Source: Coptis chinensis
Lineage: Eukaryota > Streptophyta > Magnoliopsida > Ranunculales > Ranunculaceae
Direction of reading: 5' to 3'
Length of the DNA stretch: 64,000 nt
NCBI GenBank assembly: GCA_015680905.1
Contig: CM027377.1
Coordinates: 64,811,501 to 64,875,500 of the forward strand
In this document: piece by piece, positions 19,772 to 35,838 of the stretch
How positions within the stretch are numbered: position 1 is the first letter of the stretch
Layout: each line of letters opens with the position of its first letter
Notes under the pieces: model-generated
Told to the model about the DNA's origin: nothing
Seen by the model: only the letters and a program-made list of their open reading frames with translations
The model's database searches: none
Program-made: the position numbers and the translations under genes

Positions 19772-21593
19772 TTCGAGCATTTCCTTGTAGAGCTGCCCAA
19801 TAGATTTGATCAGCATAGGACTAGGGTTGAAAGATGACAATGTCTCAGAGCTCCAGCATTATGGTCAGGAAAATGTATAAAAGGTTAAGGGAAAGGAAAT
19901 GTGTTCCACAGCTCATTTTCACTGTTGAAAAGTAAGATCAAATCTAATTATCTGGACATCCGGTTACAGACTCAATAGTGTACACCATATCATAGAAACA
20001 TGACTAGATTGACATATCAATTGGTGTCCCCTGCAGTGGATGGAGTGTGCCACGCGACATTTGATACTTTAAGCCCGCAAGCAAGCTTTTAGTTGACAAC
20101 TCAGTGACTCACAATGCAACATGCAAGCGCTAAGAGGAAGCAGAATGTAAAGAATGCATCGGTAAGCTCAAATCACAAATGTATACTTTCATTCATCACT
20201 AAAACCTCGAAGAAGACGTAGTACGAGGGCAGGGAAAAAGCAATGAGGTTGAGAGAATCCACCAATACTCACCAAATAAAGAGAATATTGGTGGATTCTC
20301 TATGTACATGACAATAATATAGCCATTCACTTTTCCCCATTTAACACATGTACGTAACAAACTTACAAAAGCAAGTTGCCGATATTCTCCATAAATATGG
20401 ATGTTTGGTCTGACCCTGAGTGGGTGTACAGAAAGAGGAAGTTCGCCAGGTCTTAGTTTCTCATCATTGATCAAAATGGTGTCGAAAAGTAGGTTATAAT
20501 AGCAGAGATAACTCCTTGCAGGTTAATGGATTTACAAGATCGATATGGGGAACAAGGCATAAAATGACCAACCAGCCGCAGGGAGATCCCTGGCATCTCT
20601 TTCCTTGTCGCCGGGGCTTTTGATGATTTTGCTGGAAAGGTTGAAGAGTGTGAATGTTTATCGTCGTTAGCAGTCGTGATATAATTTTCCCTTTCTAATG
20701 GATGTCCGAATTCGGCAGACAACACGATCTACTGAAACTGAATAGGAGATATCCCACTGCAATAGAATGTGAGTGGAAACACTTTTGCACTACAACACTG
20801 ATCTAGGTTTCATGAATGTTTTACACGCTAGTTTCCATTTACTGCTTTGAAGCTCAGGCGTCAAGCAGTAGTAATATTCGCCTTTACCAAAAACACTTTG
20901 GCGCTTGATTGATCATGTAACAAAAGTTATGGACCTCTTATACTAATGTCCTTCCGAACTGAATCCAATGGACAAAGCATTAGCATGGACCATTCTCACG
21001 CATTAAGAATGCTGATACCAAAAAGGGTTCGGGTGCCACTAAATTGGGTTTAGTATAGAGCATGTCTGAATACATGATCGGCTAAATTCAAGGGCGATGA
21101 CCTTAATAAGAGTAGTCAGAGACTCGGAGCAATATAAAATGCACTGAAATGAAGTACTGGTCAGAGCCTGTGCTAAAAAGGTCGTAATTTAAATCTTGTC
21201 TGAGTGAGCTCAGGAGTTGGGGACATGTAACTGAAACATTCACAAGAATGCAATATTCAATTCCAAGACCAAAACTGACGAGCGGCGAAATAAATAAATA
21301 AAAACTGAACATAAAACAAGAGATCCCCTGCACAAGAAAGTAGAGTGGGATCATATTTTTTGCGGCTATGCGTTAGCAGGCATGCAGTTACAATTACATA
21401 AATGAATAAGAAGTTACAGAAGAGAGGTATATTTAAATTAACGGGATAGTCTATAAAACCTTAAAACTAAAGGAAAAATAATAAACCCATCTCCAAAGAC
21501 AGATTATTGATATTTTAATATAGATTATCCACTCACAACGACAACAATAGTAAGGCATTAACCTCATCATATAAACTATGACTACGTATGATA
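19772..21593. other. Region 3' of the UMP-CMP kinase gene
   Basis: This holds the kinase's 3' UTR and flank. A perfect 14-bp inverted repeat (GAGAATCCACCAAT) lies at 20253-20266 and 20287-20300. Two minus-strand frames (20199-20474 and 20471-20725) match no family I recognise and are not called. Confidence 0.5.
20253..20300. repeat. Short hairpin, perfect 14-bp arms
   Basis: GAGAATCCACCAAT and its reverse complement are separated by 20 bp. The stem could form in RNA. It lacks the long imperfect arms typical of plant miRNA precursors. Confidence 0.6.
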
Positions 21594-26984
<5,391 letters not shown>

Positions 26985-27275
26985 GAATGTCCAAAAAAGG
27001 TGAGTCAAAGTTGTATCTGCACAATTCAATCAAATAATTTTTATAATTGAATCCGATCTCTGAATAAAATAACAAGATCTACGGTATTACATTAGATCTG
27101 ATAAAAGAAAACTCAACAGATCTTGTTAAACATTTGGTACCTTAAAAGATCTGTTGTTGTGGAGGAATCGTATAAATAAATGAAGAATGAATGAAAGAAG
27201 GAAGAGTATTTATTCTCTCTGGAATAAAACGTAAAAAAGGTGAAAAAGTGGAGGGAAATGAGGAAAGAGATTATG
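26985..27275 (-). other. 5' UTR of the UMP-CMP kinase with a likely intron
   Basis: On the minus strand a donor TTTTAAG|GTACCA (near 27141) and acceptor TTGTGCAG (near 27017) suggest a leader intron just before the coding start. It is supported by splice signals only. Confidence 0.5.
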
Positions 27276-27297
27276 TTTTTTTTCTTTTCGGGCAAGT

Positions 27298-27306
27298 CTT
27301 TATATA
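27298..27306 (-). promoter_or_regulatory. TATA box of the UMP-CMP kinase gene
   Basis: The minus strand reads TATATAAAG about 315 bp upstream of the ATG, followed by a pyrimidine- and A-rich leader. The Copia fragment begins only about 65 bp further upstream. Confidence 0.65.
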
Positions 27307-27370
27307 GAAGAAAAAAAAAAAGTTATCTACCTGCCACTTCTTTTTGTTTTTTATTTTACTTTTTTTGAAA

Positions 27371-27633
27371 ATGGTTGCGTGTCCTTAATTTGGCTTGGAA
27401 CTTAAGCCAGTACTGTCACCTGCCGACCTGCGTACCCAACTATCCAAGCTTTCAGGAAAAGGCGTCCAATTATAGTAGGGAATCGATCCCAAAGTGTCGG
27501 TCTATTGCTTGGGCAATTTGGCATGTGGGTTGTTGGTCAATGGTACAAAATGCCATCTTGAAGAAACTCCGCCTGTGTAAAACCATGGGGGCGAGTGTTC
27601 CCAACACTACACATGGTGAGGGACCATCCAACA
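27371..27633 (-). repeat. Probable 3' LTR of the truncated Copia element
   Basis: On the minus strand a purine-rich GGGAGGGAGAGAT precedes TGTTGGATGG at 27633, the usual polypurine tract and LTR start. The inner end near 27371 (TGGTTGCG on the plus strand) is a guess because no partner LTR is in the window. Confidence 0.5.
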
Positions 27634-27639
27634 ATCTCT

Positions 27640-29154
27640 CCCTCCCGAGCCATGAGAGAGGATTTCTCAACGCATTCCCAAATCTATAGGAGGAGTGTGT
27701 TACCAATCCGGCAGTAGCACAACAAACATCAAACTTGTCCTTCAACAAAATTTTGGTTATCATATCCGACCTATTCATGTCGGTATGAATCTTTTCAATG
27801 CACAATCGTTTCTCTTCGAGAACTTCTCTGATCCAATGATAATATACATGTATATGTTTGGATATAAAATAAAAACTCGGATTCTTGTTCAAATGGATGG
27901 CGCTCTGACTATCACAAAGAACTACAAGCTGTTTCTACTTTAGCCCTAGTTCATTAAAGAACTTCTTCATCCATATCTCTTTGCAACATTCAGTGACTGC
28001 AATATACTCGGCTCCTGTAGTAGAGAGGGCAACACATTTTTGCAACTTAGATTGTCAAGAAACTGCTCTCCCTATAAATGTAAACATATAACCGGAAGTG
28101 GACTTTATCGAGTTGACATCATATCACCTGCCATGTCTGCATTTGTGTAGCCTTCAACTAAGGTCTTACTTCCACCAAAACACAAGCATGCTTTGGAAGT
28201 ACTATTGAGATATCTCAATGTCCACTTAACACCTTCCACATGCTCTTTACTTAGATTTGATAGAAATCAGCTTACAACACCTACGACGAAAGCAATATCC
28301 GGTCTTGCACACACCATTGCATACATCAAACTGCCCACTGTGGATGCGTAAATAATTTTTTTGCATTTCTTTCTTCTCATGATCACCCTTCAGACACTTA
28401 CTTTTGGTCATGCAGAATTGACCACTAAGCAGACAACTCACCGGCTTCGCTTGATCCATGTTGAATCTTTTCAACACTTTCTCAATATAGCTTTCTTAAG
28501 AAATCTATAACTTTCTACTCTTTCTGTCACGAGTGATCCGCATACCAAGTATCTACTTTGCTTGACCAAAATCCTTCATCTCAAAGGACTTACTAAAGTC
28601 TTTCTTTAACTTGGATATTTTGTTGATGTTTTGGCCAACTATTAGTCTATCAACATATCGTCCACATACAATAAAAACACCATGAAATCTCCATCTGGAA
28701 ACTTTTGAACAAACACATAGTGATCAAAAGTAGACTTCTTGCATACCATGTGATCCTTGCTTTTGACCTCAAAACCCTCTAGCTGGTCCATGTAGACATT
28801 TTCCTCAAGATCACCATAAAGAAAAATTGTCTTGACATCTAGTTACTTGCGACCAAATCTAATACTACCATGATAGAAGTTATCTTAATTACTGGAGAGA
28901 AAAATTCATCAAAATCAATACGTTTTCTCCTACCGTATCTCTTCAATAACAAGACGAGCTTTGTGCCTTGGATATAGATTACTATCTTCATGCTTGACTT
29001 TGAAAACCCACTTGTTTTTGAGAACTTTTCTTCTTTTCGGTTTCTCAACCAAGTCATAGGTGTGATTCTTATGCAAAACTAGAACCCATCTCATCTTGCA
29101 TGGCCTTCAACCATTTATCTCCTTTTGTACCTTCAAGAGCCTCTTGATAATATA
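27640..29154 (-). pseudogene. Copia pol: RT C-terminal part and RNase H, broken
   Basis: RT begins right of the nested element and continues here with RKRIDFDEFFSPVIK near 28930-28890 and the catalytic YVDDM at 28654-28668. RNase H follows, ending in a block with ISKHIHVYYHWIREV, KIHTDMNRSDMITKILLKDK and VCCATAGLV (about 27850-27700). Several stops and frameshifts break it. Confidence 0.8.
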
Positions 29155-29159
29155 TAGGT

Positions 29160-29413
29160 TGATGTAGATAATGAGTTCGTTTCTTTCAAGGTTCGGTGGT
29201 CAAGCCCATAGGTCGTGAGCCCACTAGTTTAGTTGTTGCTTTATTGCTATTAGTTTAAATAAGGGCTTATGGTTAGGGTTTTAAGGAGTTTTTTTAGTTG
29301 TGTTTATGTGTGTTATGAATTATTGAGTGATTATCAATAAAAATGAGACTTTTAGGGTTTTATAAAGTGTAGATTTTGATTAAGTGTTGCTTCCGCCACT
29401 ACAATCTACATTA
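29160..29413 (+). repeat. 5' LTR of the gag-only element
   Basis: It starts TGATGTAGA and ends TCTACATTA, near-perfect inverted ends. At 29249-29271 it carries the uninterrupted form of the site that holds a MITE in the other LTR. Confidence 0.88.
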
Positions 29414-29415
29414 TT

Positions 29416-29427
29416 TGGTATCGGGGC
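29416..29427 (+). promoter_or_regulatory. Primer-binding site of the gag-only element
   Basis: TGGTATCGGGGC lies two bases after the LTR. It is close to the initiator-Met site TGGTATCAGAGC, differing at two positions. Confidence 0.65.
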
Positions 29428-29598
29428 GGTTGATTTTTGGGAGATTGTGCAGAAAATACTGTTCACTAGGGTTACTGTTCATCGAGTTACTATTTACGAA
29501 GCACTATTCACCAAACACTGTTACGGTATTGTTCACCCGGTTACTGTTCACTGCAATTTATTCCTTTGAAAAAACAAAATTAAATTTTTATTGTTATT

Positions 29599-30276
29599 AT
29601 GGTGAATCACAAAGCGACTCAAAGTCGTCCTCCATCCATGGATACTCGCATGTCTCGTTTGGAAGAAAGCATGAAAAACATGACACAGATGTTCCAGAAC
29701 TTGATCGAAGCAAGGTTTCCAGTCCAAAGAGAGGTGCAACAACCACCTCCACCACCACAGAATAATGGTTCGGTGGCTAGTACTGATGATGCGACTCAGG
29801 TTGATGGTCCAATTCCTCTTCTGATGCCTACAGATCCAGAAAATGATAGAGAGAACATAGTTGGTAGAAAATATAACACCAACAAGGATCCTCCCCTCAA
29901 TAGGGAACGTGAGGGTGTACCACTCAATGATGGCGCCGCTCGGCTGCCGGCAGGTGTTGAAGTTCCCCTATTTGGCGCTCTACCAATCTTTGATAAGTAT
30001 GAAGATGAGTCTAGTTTTGTTGAGTATGTTGATCCAGTTTGGGAGGGTTTTGATATTCAGTATACAAAGCTCTTTAGTTCTATGCATCTAAAGTTACAAT
30101 TGGAGGTATGCATATTTTATGTTTTGGGATGTGGTAGTATTCCCATAGAGCAGAGAAATCATGTTAGTGGCTTTACATCTTTCTTCTTGCATCAATTTGC
30201 ATATGGTGATTTTGCAAATTTGCAGACATTATGGTGCATTCTTCTTCTTGTGAGTAATTATCTAGGAAAAATTTGA
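29599..30276 (+). CDS. Gag-like protein of the small LTR element, 225 residues
   Basis: This is the only open frame between the LTRs. Residues 13-45 form a likely helix (MDTRMSRLEESMKNMTQMFQ), followed by a Gln/Pro-rich linker, a charged middle, and a segment with FGALPIFDKYEDESSFVEYV that may correspond to the start of a gag core. The last 70 residues are hydrophobic and unlike gag. No zinc knuckle, protease or pol motif is present. I do not recognise the family; the role as Gag is inferred from position, size and the N-terminal helix. The frame is open although its LTRs differ by about 7 percent. Confidence 0.55.
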   Translation: MVNHKATQSRPPSMDTRMSRLEESMKNMTQMFQNLIEARFPVQREVQQPPPPPQNNGSVASTDDATQVDGPIPLLMPTDPENDRENIVGRKYNTNKDPPLNREREGVPLNDGAARLPAGVEVPLFGALPIFDKYEDESSFVEYVDPVWEGFDIQYTKLFSSMHLKLQLEVCIFYVLGCGSIPIEQRNHVSGFTSFFLHQFAYGDFANLQTLWCILLLVSNYLGKI

Positions 30277-30372
30277 GGTTGAATTCATTTGAACAGTGGG
30301 AGAATGATGGGCATCAGCTATAGTGAATTTCATCAGTCAATTGCGTATACAAACTCGAGATGAATTATTTTC

Positions 30373-30385
30373 AAACTGGGGAGAA
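30373..30385 (+). promoter_or_regulatory. Polypurine tract of the gag-only element
   Basis: AACTGGGGAGAA lies right before the 3' LTR. A similar GTGGGAGAATGATG word at about 30297-30310 shows a partial duplication of this region. Confidence 0.65.
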
Positions 30386-31326
30386 TGATGTAGAACATGA
30401 GTTTGTTTCTTTCAAGGTTTGGTGGTCAAGCCCATGGGTCGTGAGCCCACTAGTTTAGTTGTTGCTTTATTGTTATTAGTATAAATAAGGGTGTGTTTGT
30501 TAACTGGCAAATGGGGGTGGCTAATTGTATTTTCCCACTAGAAGCACCATTTGCCAGTGTTTGGATGTATTTAAGGGCACTGGCAAATACTATTTAGAAT
30601 TAGGCGGCAAATCAAAATTTTCTACTAGAAGTGGAAAAATAGAAAACACCTCCCCCCAAAGTTGGATTAGCCACATGGTATTTTCCCACTAGGGTAGGGA
30701 AAATAGAAACACCTCTCCCTCTCGATCTCTCTTCTCTCTTTCTCACTGCCGTTTTCTCGCCCGATCAACTCGCTCTCTTCTGAGGTATTCTCTCTCACTC
30801 TCATCTCTCATCTCTCATCTCTCTCAAACTATCGGCCTCTCTTTCTCTCAATCTCTCTTTCTCTCTCAAACTTTTGGTCTATCGGTCTCTCTTTCTCTCA
30901 ATCTTTCTTTCTCTTTCAAACTCTCGGTATCTTTTTCTCTTAATATCTTTGTTTCACATTTTTTCACTATTTTTTTTTCTCAGATTTAATATTCGTTCTC
31001 GAGCTCCACCTTTAGCTCTCGTCGCTTTAATTTCGTTTTTTGGGTTTTAATTTAGTTTGCTTTCATTTTTGCAAACAAACACTAGCAAACTGAAATTTTA
31101 AATCTATAGTGGGTAAACACTGGCAAATCTTATATTTTCCCACTAGAAGTTTGTCAGTTAACAAACACACCCTAAGGGCTTGTGGTTAGGATTTTAGGGA
31201 GTTATTTTAGTTGTGTTTATGTGTGTTATAAATTATTGAGTGATTATCAATAAAGGTGAGACTTTTAGGGTTTTATAAAGTGTAGATTTTGGTTAAGTGT
31301 TGCTTCCGCCACTGTAATCTATATTA
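30386..31326 (+). repeat. 3' LTR of the gag-only element, carrying a MITE
   Basis: Without the 684-bp MITE and one 3-bp duplication its length is 254 bp, the same as the 5' LTR. Confidence 0.88.
30489..31172. mobile_element. PIF/Harbinger-like MITE in the 3' LTR
   Basis: Terminal repeats GGGTGTGTTTGTTAACTGGC and its near-perfect inverse (23 bp, one mismatch) bound the element. TAA lies on both sides (30486-30488, 31173-31175). The other LTR keeps the single TAA without the insert. The interior is rich in CTCTCTTTCTC tracts (30710-30960). Confidence 0.95.
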
Positions 31327-31331
31327 TAGGT

Positions 31332-31650
31332 TTTCCACCATCGGATAGCAATACATACATATGTGGTGGGTACCTAGTTGAAGCTTGTCTTTCTCTCTCA
31401 AATCTCCTCAACTTATCATCCGGTTGCTCAAGAGGATTCACTTCATCTTGTTCAGGTGGTGGTTCATGCACTTCTTCTGCATCTTCTATCTCGATAAGTT
31501 CAATCCCATCATGAATAATATGATCACCATCATGAGCCTCAAATCCATAGTTCTCTACATTCTCAATGCCTTCTACCACTTGTTCCACTGCCAGAACTTC
31601 TGTATCTAAATCAACAAAGTCATCAACAAAAACTTCTAGTTTCTCGATCA
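31332..31650 (-). pseudogene. Copia pol: integrase-RT linker and RT start
   Basis: The minus strand shows an acidic linker (EPPPEQDEVNPLEQPDD) and LRRFERERQASTRYPPHMYV, followed by the beginning of RT, where the gag-only element is inserted. This linker composition is usual in Copia. Confidence 0.7.
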
Positions 31651-32528
31651 CCATGCTCCAAAGTCCTCTATTGTTTGGTCTTCCAAGAACACAACATCTT
31701 GACTTCGGATTACCTTCTTGTTAATCAGATTATAAAATTTATAACCAAACTTCTCATCCCCATAACCAAGAAAAATACACTGTTTGGCTTTGTCATCAAG
31801 TTTGGACATCTCATCCTTGGGAATATGAACAAATGTGTTAGTTCTGCACCAAAATACCCTCAAGTATCCATAATCAACATCTCTGCCTGACCATAGTCTC
31901 TCTGAATAATCTATCACTATTCAAAGGCGTCGAAGGTGATAGGTTGATCATATGTACGGCTGTGTGCATTGCTTCTACATACCCAGTAACTCCTTGGTAA
32001 CTTAGAATGAGACATCATACATCTCATTCTCTTCACAATGGTACGGTTCATCCTCTCGGTTATACCATTGTGCTGCGGTGTCTTGGGTACTGTCTACTCA
32101 TGACGAATCTCATGACTCTTGCAATACTCTTCAAACGGCCTAATATACTCTCCCCCTTTATCTGAACGAATACACTTCAAAGGCTTTCCGATCTCCTCTC
32201 TTTCCACCATACTTTAATTTGAAAAGTCTTAAATACACTGAGAACATCATATCATCTTTGGTCTTAAAACCATATGCCCATACCTTTCTTGAAGCATCAT
32301 CCATGAAAGTTAAGAAGTATAAAGCTCCCCCGTTGGACTTCACTTTCATGGGACCACATAAATCCGAGTGTAGTAGCTTAAGAACATTCTCCTTGCGGGG
32401 ATAGGGGGATCTTTGGAAAGATACTATATGTTGTTTTCCAACCAAACAATGAGTACATCTATTTAAATGCGTACCTTAACTTTGATGTTTGACAACACAT
32501 TTTGCTTGGCAAAAACTTCCATGTCTTT
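31651..32528 (-). pseudogene. Copia pol: integrase, broken
   Basis: From right to left: MEVFAKQNVLSN (end of the GAG-pre-integrase region), a CTHCLVGKQH zinc motif, LLHSDLCGPMKVKSNGGALY with the first catalytic Asp, FLTFMDDASRKVW, a frame change near 32160, PKTPQHNGITERMNRT with the catalytic Glu, and a C-terminal block ending DQTIEDFGAW. Stops occur near 32100 and 31920. Confidence 0.8.
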
Positions 32529-33881
32529 TGATATTCATAAAAACTAATGAATACTAAATATTAATGTTAAATAACACTAATACGTAATCCTAACGTTCTT
32601 ACGTTTAAATCAATTCTTCTTACTCTCAAAACATAATCATACAATATACGGAGTAAGGATTCGTTTCACTCTTAGTAATTCAAGAACAATAAGAATTCAA
32701 ACCGATTAATCTAAGGGAAGAATAATTGTGAGAGTAATAATATGGTGAGAGATGAAAACTATGATTATGTTATTGACTAAACTTAACTAATTTACCTAAG
32801 CAATCAAATTTGATATTCAAATAGATGAGGAGAATATAGAGAAAGTTCTAATCCACTTGTATTAAAAACCTATTCTTTATCATGTTACGTGATGCTTCAC
32901 AATAAAGGTTCGATCCTTTTATATTCCCAACCATTCTAGGTTATCTCTAATCAAATAATGACTAATGTGAGAGTTTAGCACTTCTACAAATCTCTTTGAT
33001 GGAATTTCTAAACTTTAGTCTAGTTCTAAAGAATTATTTCTCAATAATATCTAAAGAACTAAATTTGAAGCACAATAATACAAGAAACTAATCTAACATA
33101 TAACAATCCTCACATAGGCTTCATTGAACCTCCTCTATTAGGAGATTTAGCCTTGTTTCATTGGATTTAAGATATTAAAACAATAATAATAAAACATGAA
33201 TTAAAAGAAGAGAGCTTGATTGATGGAAAATAATGGTCTTTAATGGAGGTTGGAGGCTACAAATAATAAAATCTAATTACTTAAACTAATGGAAGATGAT
33301 GAGTTTATGCCCTAATCCTCTTTATAAATTAGAGGATTAGGTTTAGAATTTCGTGCATAGGCCTGGAGGCTAACCTTTTGGCCACTAAATCAAGCCCAAA
33401 ACCCAAAGAATTAGATCCAAAAAGGATTCAAACTGTTGGAAATTATTTTAATACCCTTTTTGTTCATGTTTACTACTCTGATTGGATCGAGGCCTAGACC
33501 ATTAGAAAACACTTTTTGAGCCGGTTGTTTTGACATAAAATAAGCCTAATTCTGAGATCTGAGTCCAAAGATATGCCATTTTGAAGTTTTATTGACTTTT
33601 TGTCTTTTTTCTGCTCGAGTTGACTTTGACTTTCCAGCTTTGACTAAGCTTTAGAAGGTTTTTTCTTCTTGAAACTTAGGCTTTAACCATAAAACTTCTC
33701 TAGCAATCATCTTGACTCATTTTCCATGTAAAAGTGATGTCTTTATGCACATATTTAGCTCCAAGACCTAAAATACACGAATTAAAAGCAAGTAAACAGT
33801 AATAAACTCACATTATTATAAACATAATTAGCCTAAATGAAATATTATTAAGGGGTAAACTATATTTTTGGGTGTTTATCA
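32529..33881 (-). mobile_element. Solo LTR (Gypsy-like, 1.35 kb) inside the Copia element
   Basis: On the minus strand it starts TGATAAACACCCAAAAATAT, like the other Athila-type LTRs in the window, and ends GAATATCA. It interrupts Copia code between REK and MEVFAKQ. A TTATAAAG box lies near 33325 on the minus strand. The flanking 5-mers (TCTTT, CATTT) agree at only three positions, so the duplication has decayed or the ends are a few bases off. Confidence 0.65.
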
Positions 33882-34425
33882 CATTTCTCTCTCATATGCC
33901 ACAATCTCTTATGCCAGAGTTTGGTATAAGCTTATTATTGTGCCACATTTAACTCTGTTTTACACAAACTAACTTGTGTCTTGTAAAGCGAACAATACTT
34001 CTTACCTTTGGCTACCACAAAGGAACCTTTGCTTAGTTTTCATACTCCATTACCAAACGAGCTCTGAAAACCACCATCATCTAACTTCCTAGCGAAAATT
34101 AAGCTTAGTCGAAGATCGGGGACACGTCTTACATATTTGAGTATCAAGGTGTAATCGGCACTAGTTTCTACATGAACATCACCAATCCTTGTAATCCTTG
34201 AGACTCCACTATATATTACCCATCTTCACCTCACCAAAATCACCACATTTGAAGGTAGGGATGAAGAAATTCATGTGCGGTGTGACGTGATAAGACGCTC
34301 CGGTATCTACGTACCACCCACTATGTATCATGACATGATGTACTAACATAACACTCACCACAATATGACACAATTACCAATAGATCATCATCTGAAACTA
34401 TTGCAGCAGTATAAGGAGTTTGCTA
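33882..34425 (-). pseudogene. Copia protease and GAG-pre-integrase part, broken
   Basis: The minus strand has the protease motif WYVDTGASYHVT (DTGASYH at 34287-34307), then ITRIGDVHVETSADYTLILK and WHKRLWHMREK, the GAG-pre-integrase start. A frameshift precedes the protease motif and stops follow it. Similarity fades at about 34425. Confidence 0.75.
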
Positions 34426-35139
34426 ATACTAAACAACCATTATTGAATCTTTGGTTAAGTTTCACCTATAATTCATATCTCGAGTGCTAAGGTTAAGTTT
34501 CAACAATGTTTTATTAATTCGCAATAATAACAATGTAATGGTAATCTTTCATATTTAAAAGTCACCTTGAGAGACCCTAAATCGTCAATGTGACTAACGA
34601 TATCTTTCATTTTAATTAACAACTTCTTAAAAAACTAAAGTGAAAGTTTGTGTTGTTGTGCTCTAGGTAAATTTGAATCCCTACATAGTTGCAGTAAATG
34701 TTGATCTCAATTTTTTTGTTTGTTTGTTTTTTTTTTGATAGATTATAGATTTGAGGTTTAGCTCTAATTTTTTTGTCATATCCAACTTTTTTCTCGCCAT
34801 ATTACACTAATGATCAATGCAATCGTAAAAGCAATGCAATCGTAATCCCCAATATTTATGTGTCTCTCCTTGAAATCAGCCATCACCAGCTATACTTTTA
34901 AATTAGTTATTATGTTAAATACCACAAAAACTATATCTTTTACTAACAAATTAATTTTTTTTAAAATATGTTAGTTATACGTACTTACAAAGTAACGAGC
35001 ACTTACAAAGTTAATGGAATATGTGATCAGCTCCCAAATATGTGTTTTATTACTCCTTTATTAATGCATTGTCCCTCTTATGCTTAACAAAAATACAACT
35101 CATAGCTTTTACTGCCCTTTTTAGGTTAAGGAGTATTTC
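34426..35139. other. AT-rich stretch, nothing recognised
   Basis: Low-complexity AT-rich DNA without a supported gene, terminal repeat or duplication. Confidence 0.5.
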
Positions 35140-35825
35140 AGACCACTTATCATAAAAGTAGCGTCTTAGCACCAAAAAGAGCATTAATTGTTATGAAGAC
35201 CAGTTGCTGCAATGGAAAAGTGCTGAAAAAGTCAAGTCAACGGTCAAAGTCAACATTCAAAGGACTCAAATTAGAAGACCAAAGATGGAGGCCCTTATCT
35301 CAACTTATCCCTAAACCTATCTTGGTCAAGAAGGCACCCATAAAGCAAAAGTGAAAGGGGTGAGGTGTCTAGTTTAGAATGGATGAGGGCAAATCTGTAA
35401 TTAGCAAAAAGAGGGGTATATAATAAAAAAACAAAGGAGAGAGAACTCATCCATTGTATTAGGATCCAAACCATTTGGCTTGCTTTACTTTTCTAGTCTT
35501 GTTTTTCAATTCAAGTTTTACTTTATTGTTCTTCATTTTCTTGTATTTCAATCTTGTTATTTTATCCTATTTATTTCAATAAATTAATATTTCCTTGTTC
35601 TTCTTGTTTCAATCTTTCATTCAATCATTTGCTTTCAATGTTTTGAGTCATTTCAATTTTCAACAACTTGCTTTTCAATGTTTTCATTCACAACTAAACT
35701 AGCCAAGTCCTAAACTAAGAGTCTACTTTCTTCCCTAAACTCCCAATCTCTAAACTCTAAACAATCTAGGATGAACTTCAACTTCTTACAAATCTTTGAA
35801 GTATACTTTCTACAATCTACAACTT
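35140..35825 (+). repeat. LTR-like block before a primer site
   Basis: The block holds AAGTCAACGGTCAAAGTCAAC, a GGGTATATAATAAAA box near 35408-35422, and ends CTTCA before a primer-site-like sequence. Similar AAAGTCAAC words occur in the solo LTR at 32529-33881. Its left end was not found. Confidence 0.5.
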
Positions 35826-35828
35826 CAA

Positions 35829-35838
35829 ATGGCACCGC
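35829..35838 (+). promoter_or_regulatory. Possible primer-binding site
   Basis: TGGCACCGCC resembles the TGGCGCCG start of the Athila/Tat primer sites in this window (44900, 54679) and sits at the end of the LTR-like block. Confidence 0.45.

Larger units (their letters stand above)
29155..31331 (+). mobile_element. Small gag-only LTR retrotransposon inside the Copia RT
   Basis: Two 254-bp LTRs (29160-29413, and 30386-31326 once its MITE is discounted) flank a 972-bp interior. A 5-bp duplication, TAGGT, lies at 29155-29159 and 31327-31331, and the sequence outside it is continuous Copia RT code on the other strand. The interior has a primer site, one gag-like frame and a polypurine tract but no pol, as in TR-GAG or TRIM-like non-autonomous elements. 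I count about 18 differences between the LTRs (7 percent). Confidence 0.85.
27371..34425 (-). mobile_element. Truncated Copia element with nested insertions
   Basis: Read leftward, it runs from the end of gag and protease through integrase and RT to RNase H and a 3' LTR. Gag core and 5' LTR are missing, so it is truncated at its 5' end near 34425. It is interrupted by a solo LTR (32529-33881) and a small LTR element (29155-31331). Motifs such as the integrase-RT linker (DEMSKLDDKAKQCIFLGYGD) and the RNase H end (DMITKILLKDKF) suit Tork/Tnt1-like Copia. Every domain has lesions. Confidence 0.8.

Noticed and set aside
20253..20300. Hairpin as a miRNA precursor
   Set aside because: The arms are only 14 bp and perfect, too short for a plant precursor.
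20199..20725. Two adjoining minus-strand frames of 91 and 84 residues as a gene or extra kinase exons
   Set aside because: No recognisable domain, and the kinase already ends at a well-supported stop at 21594.
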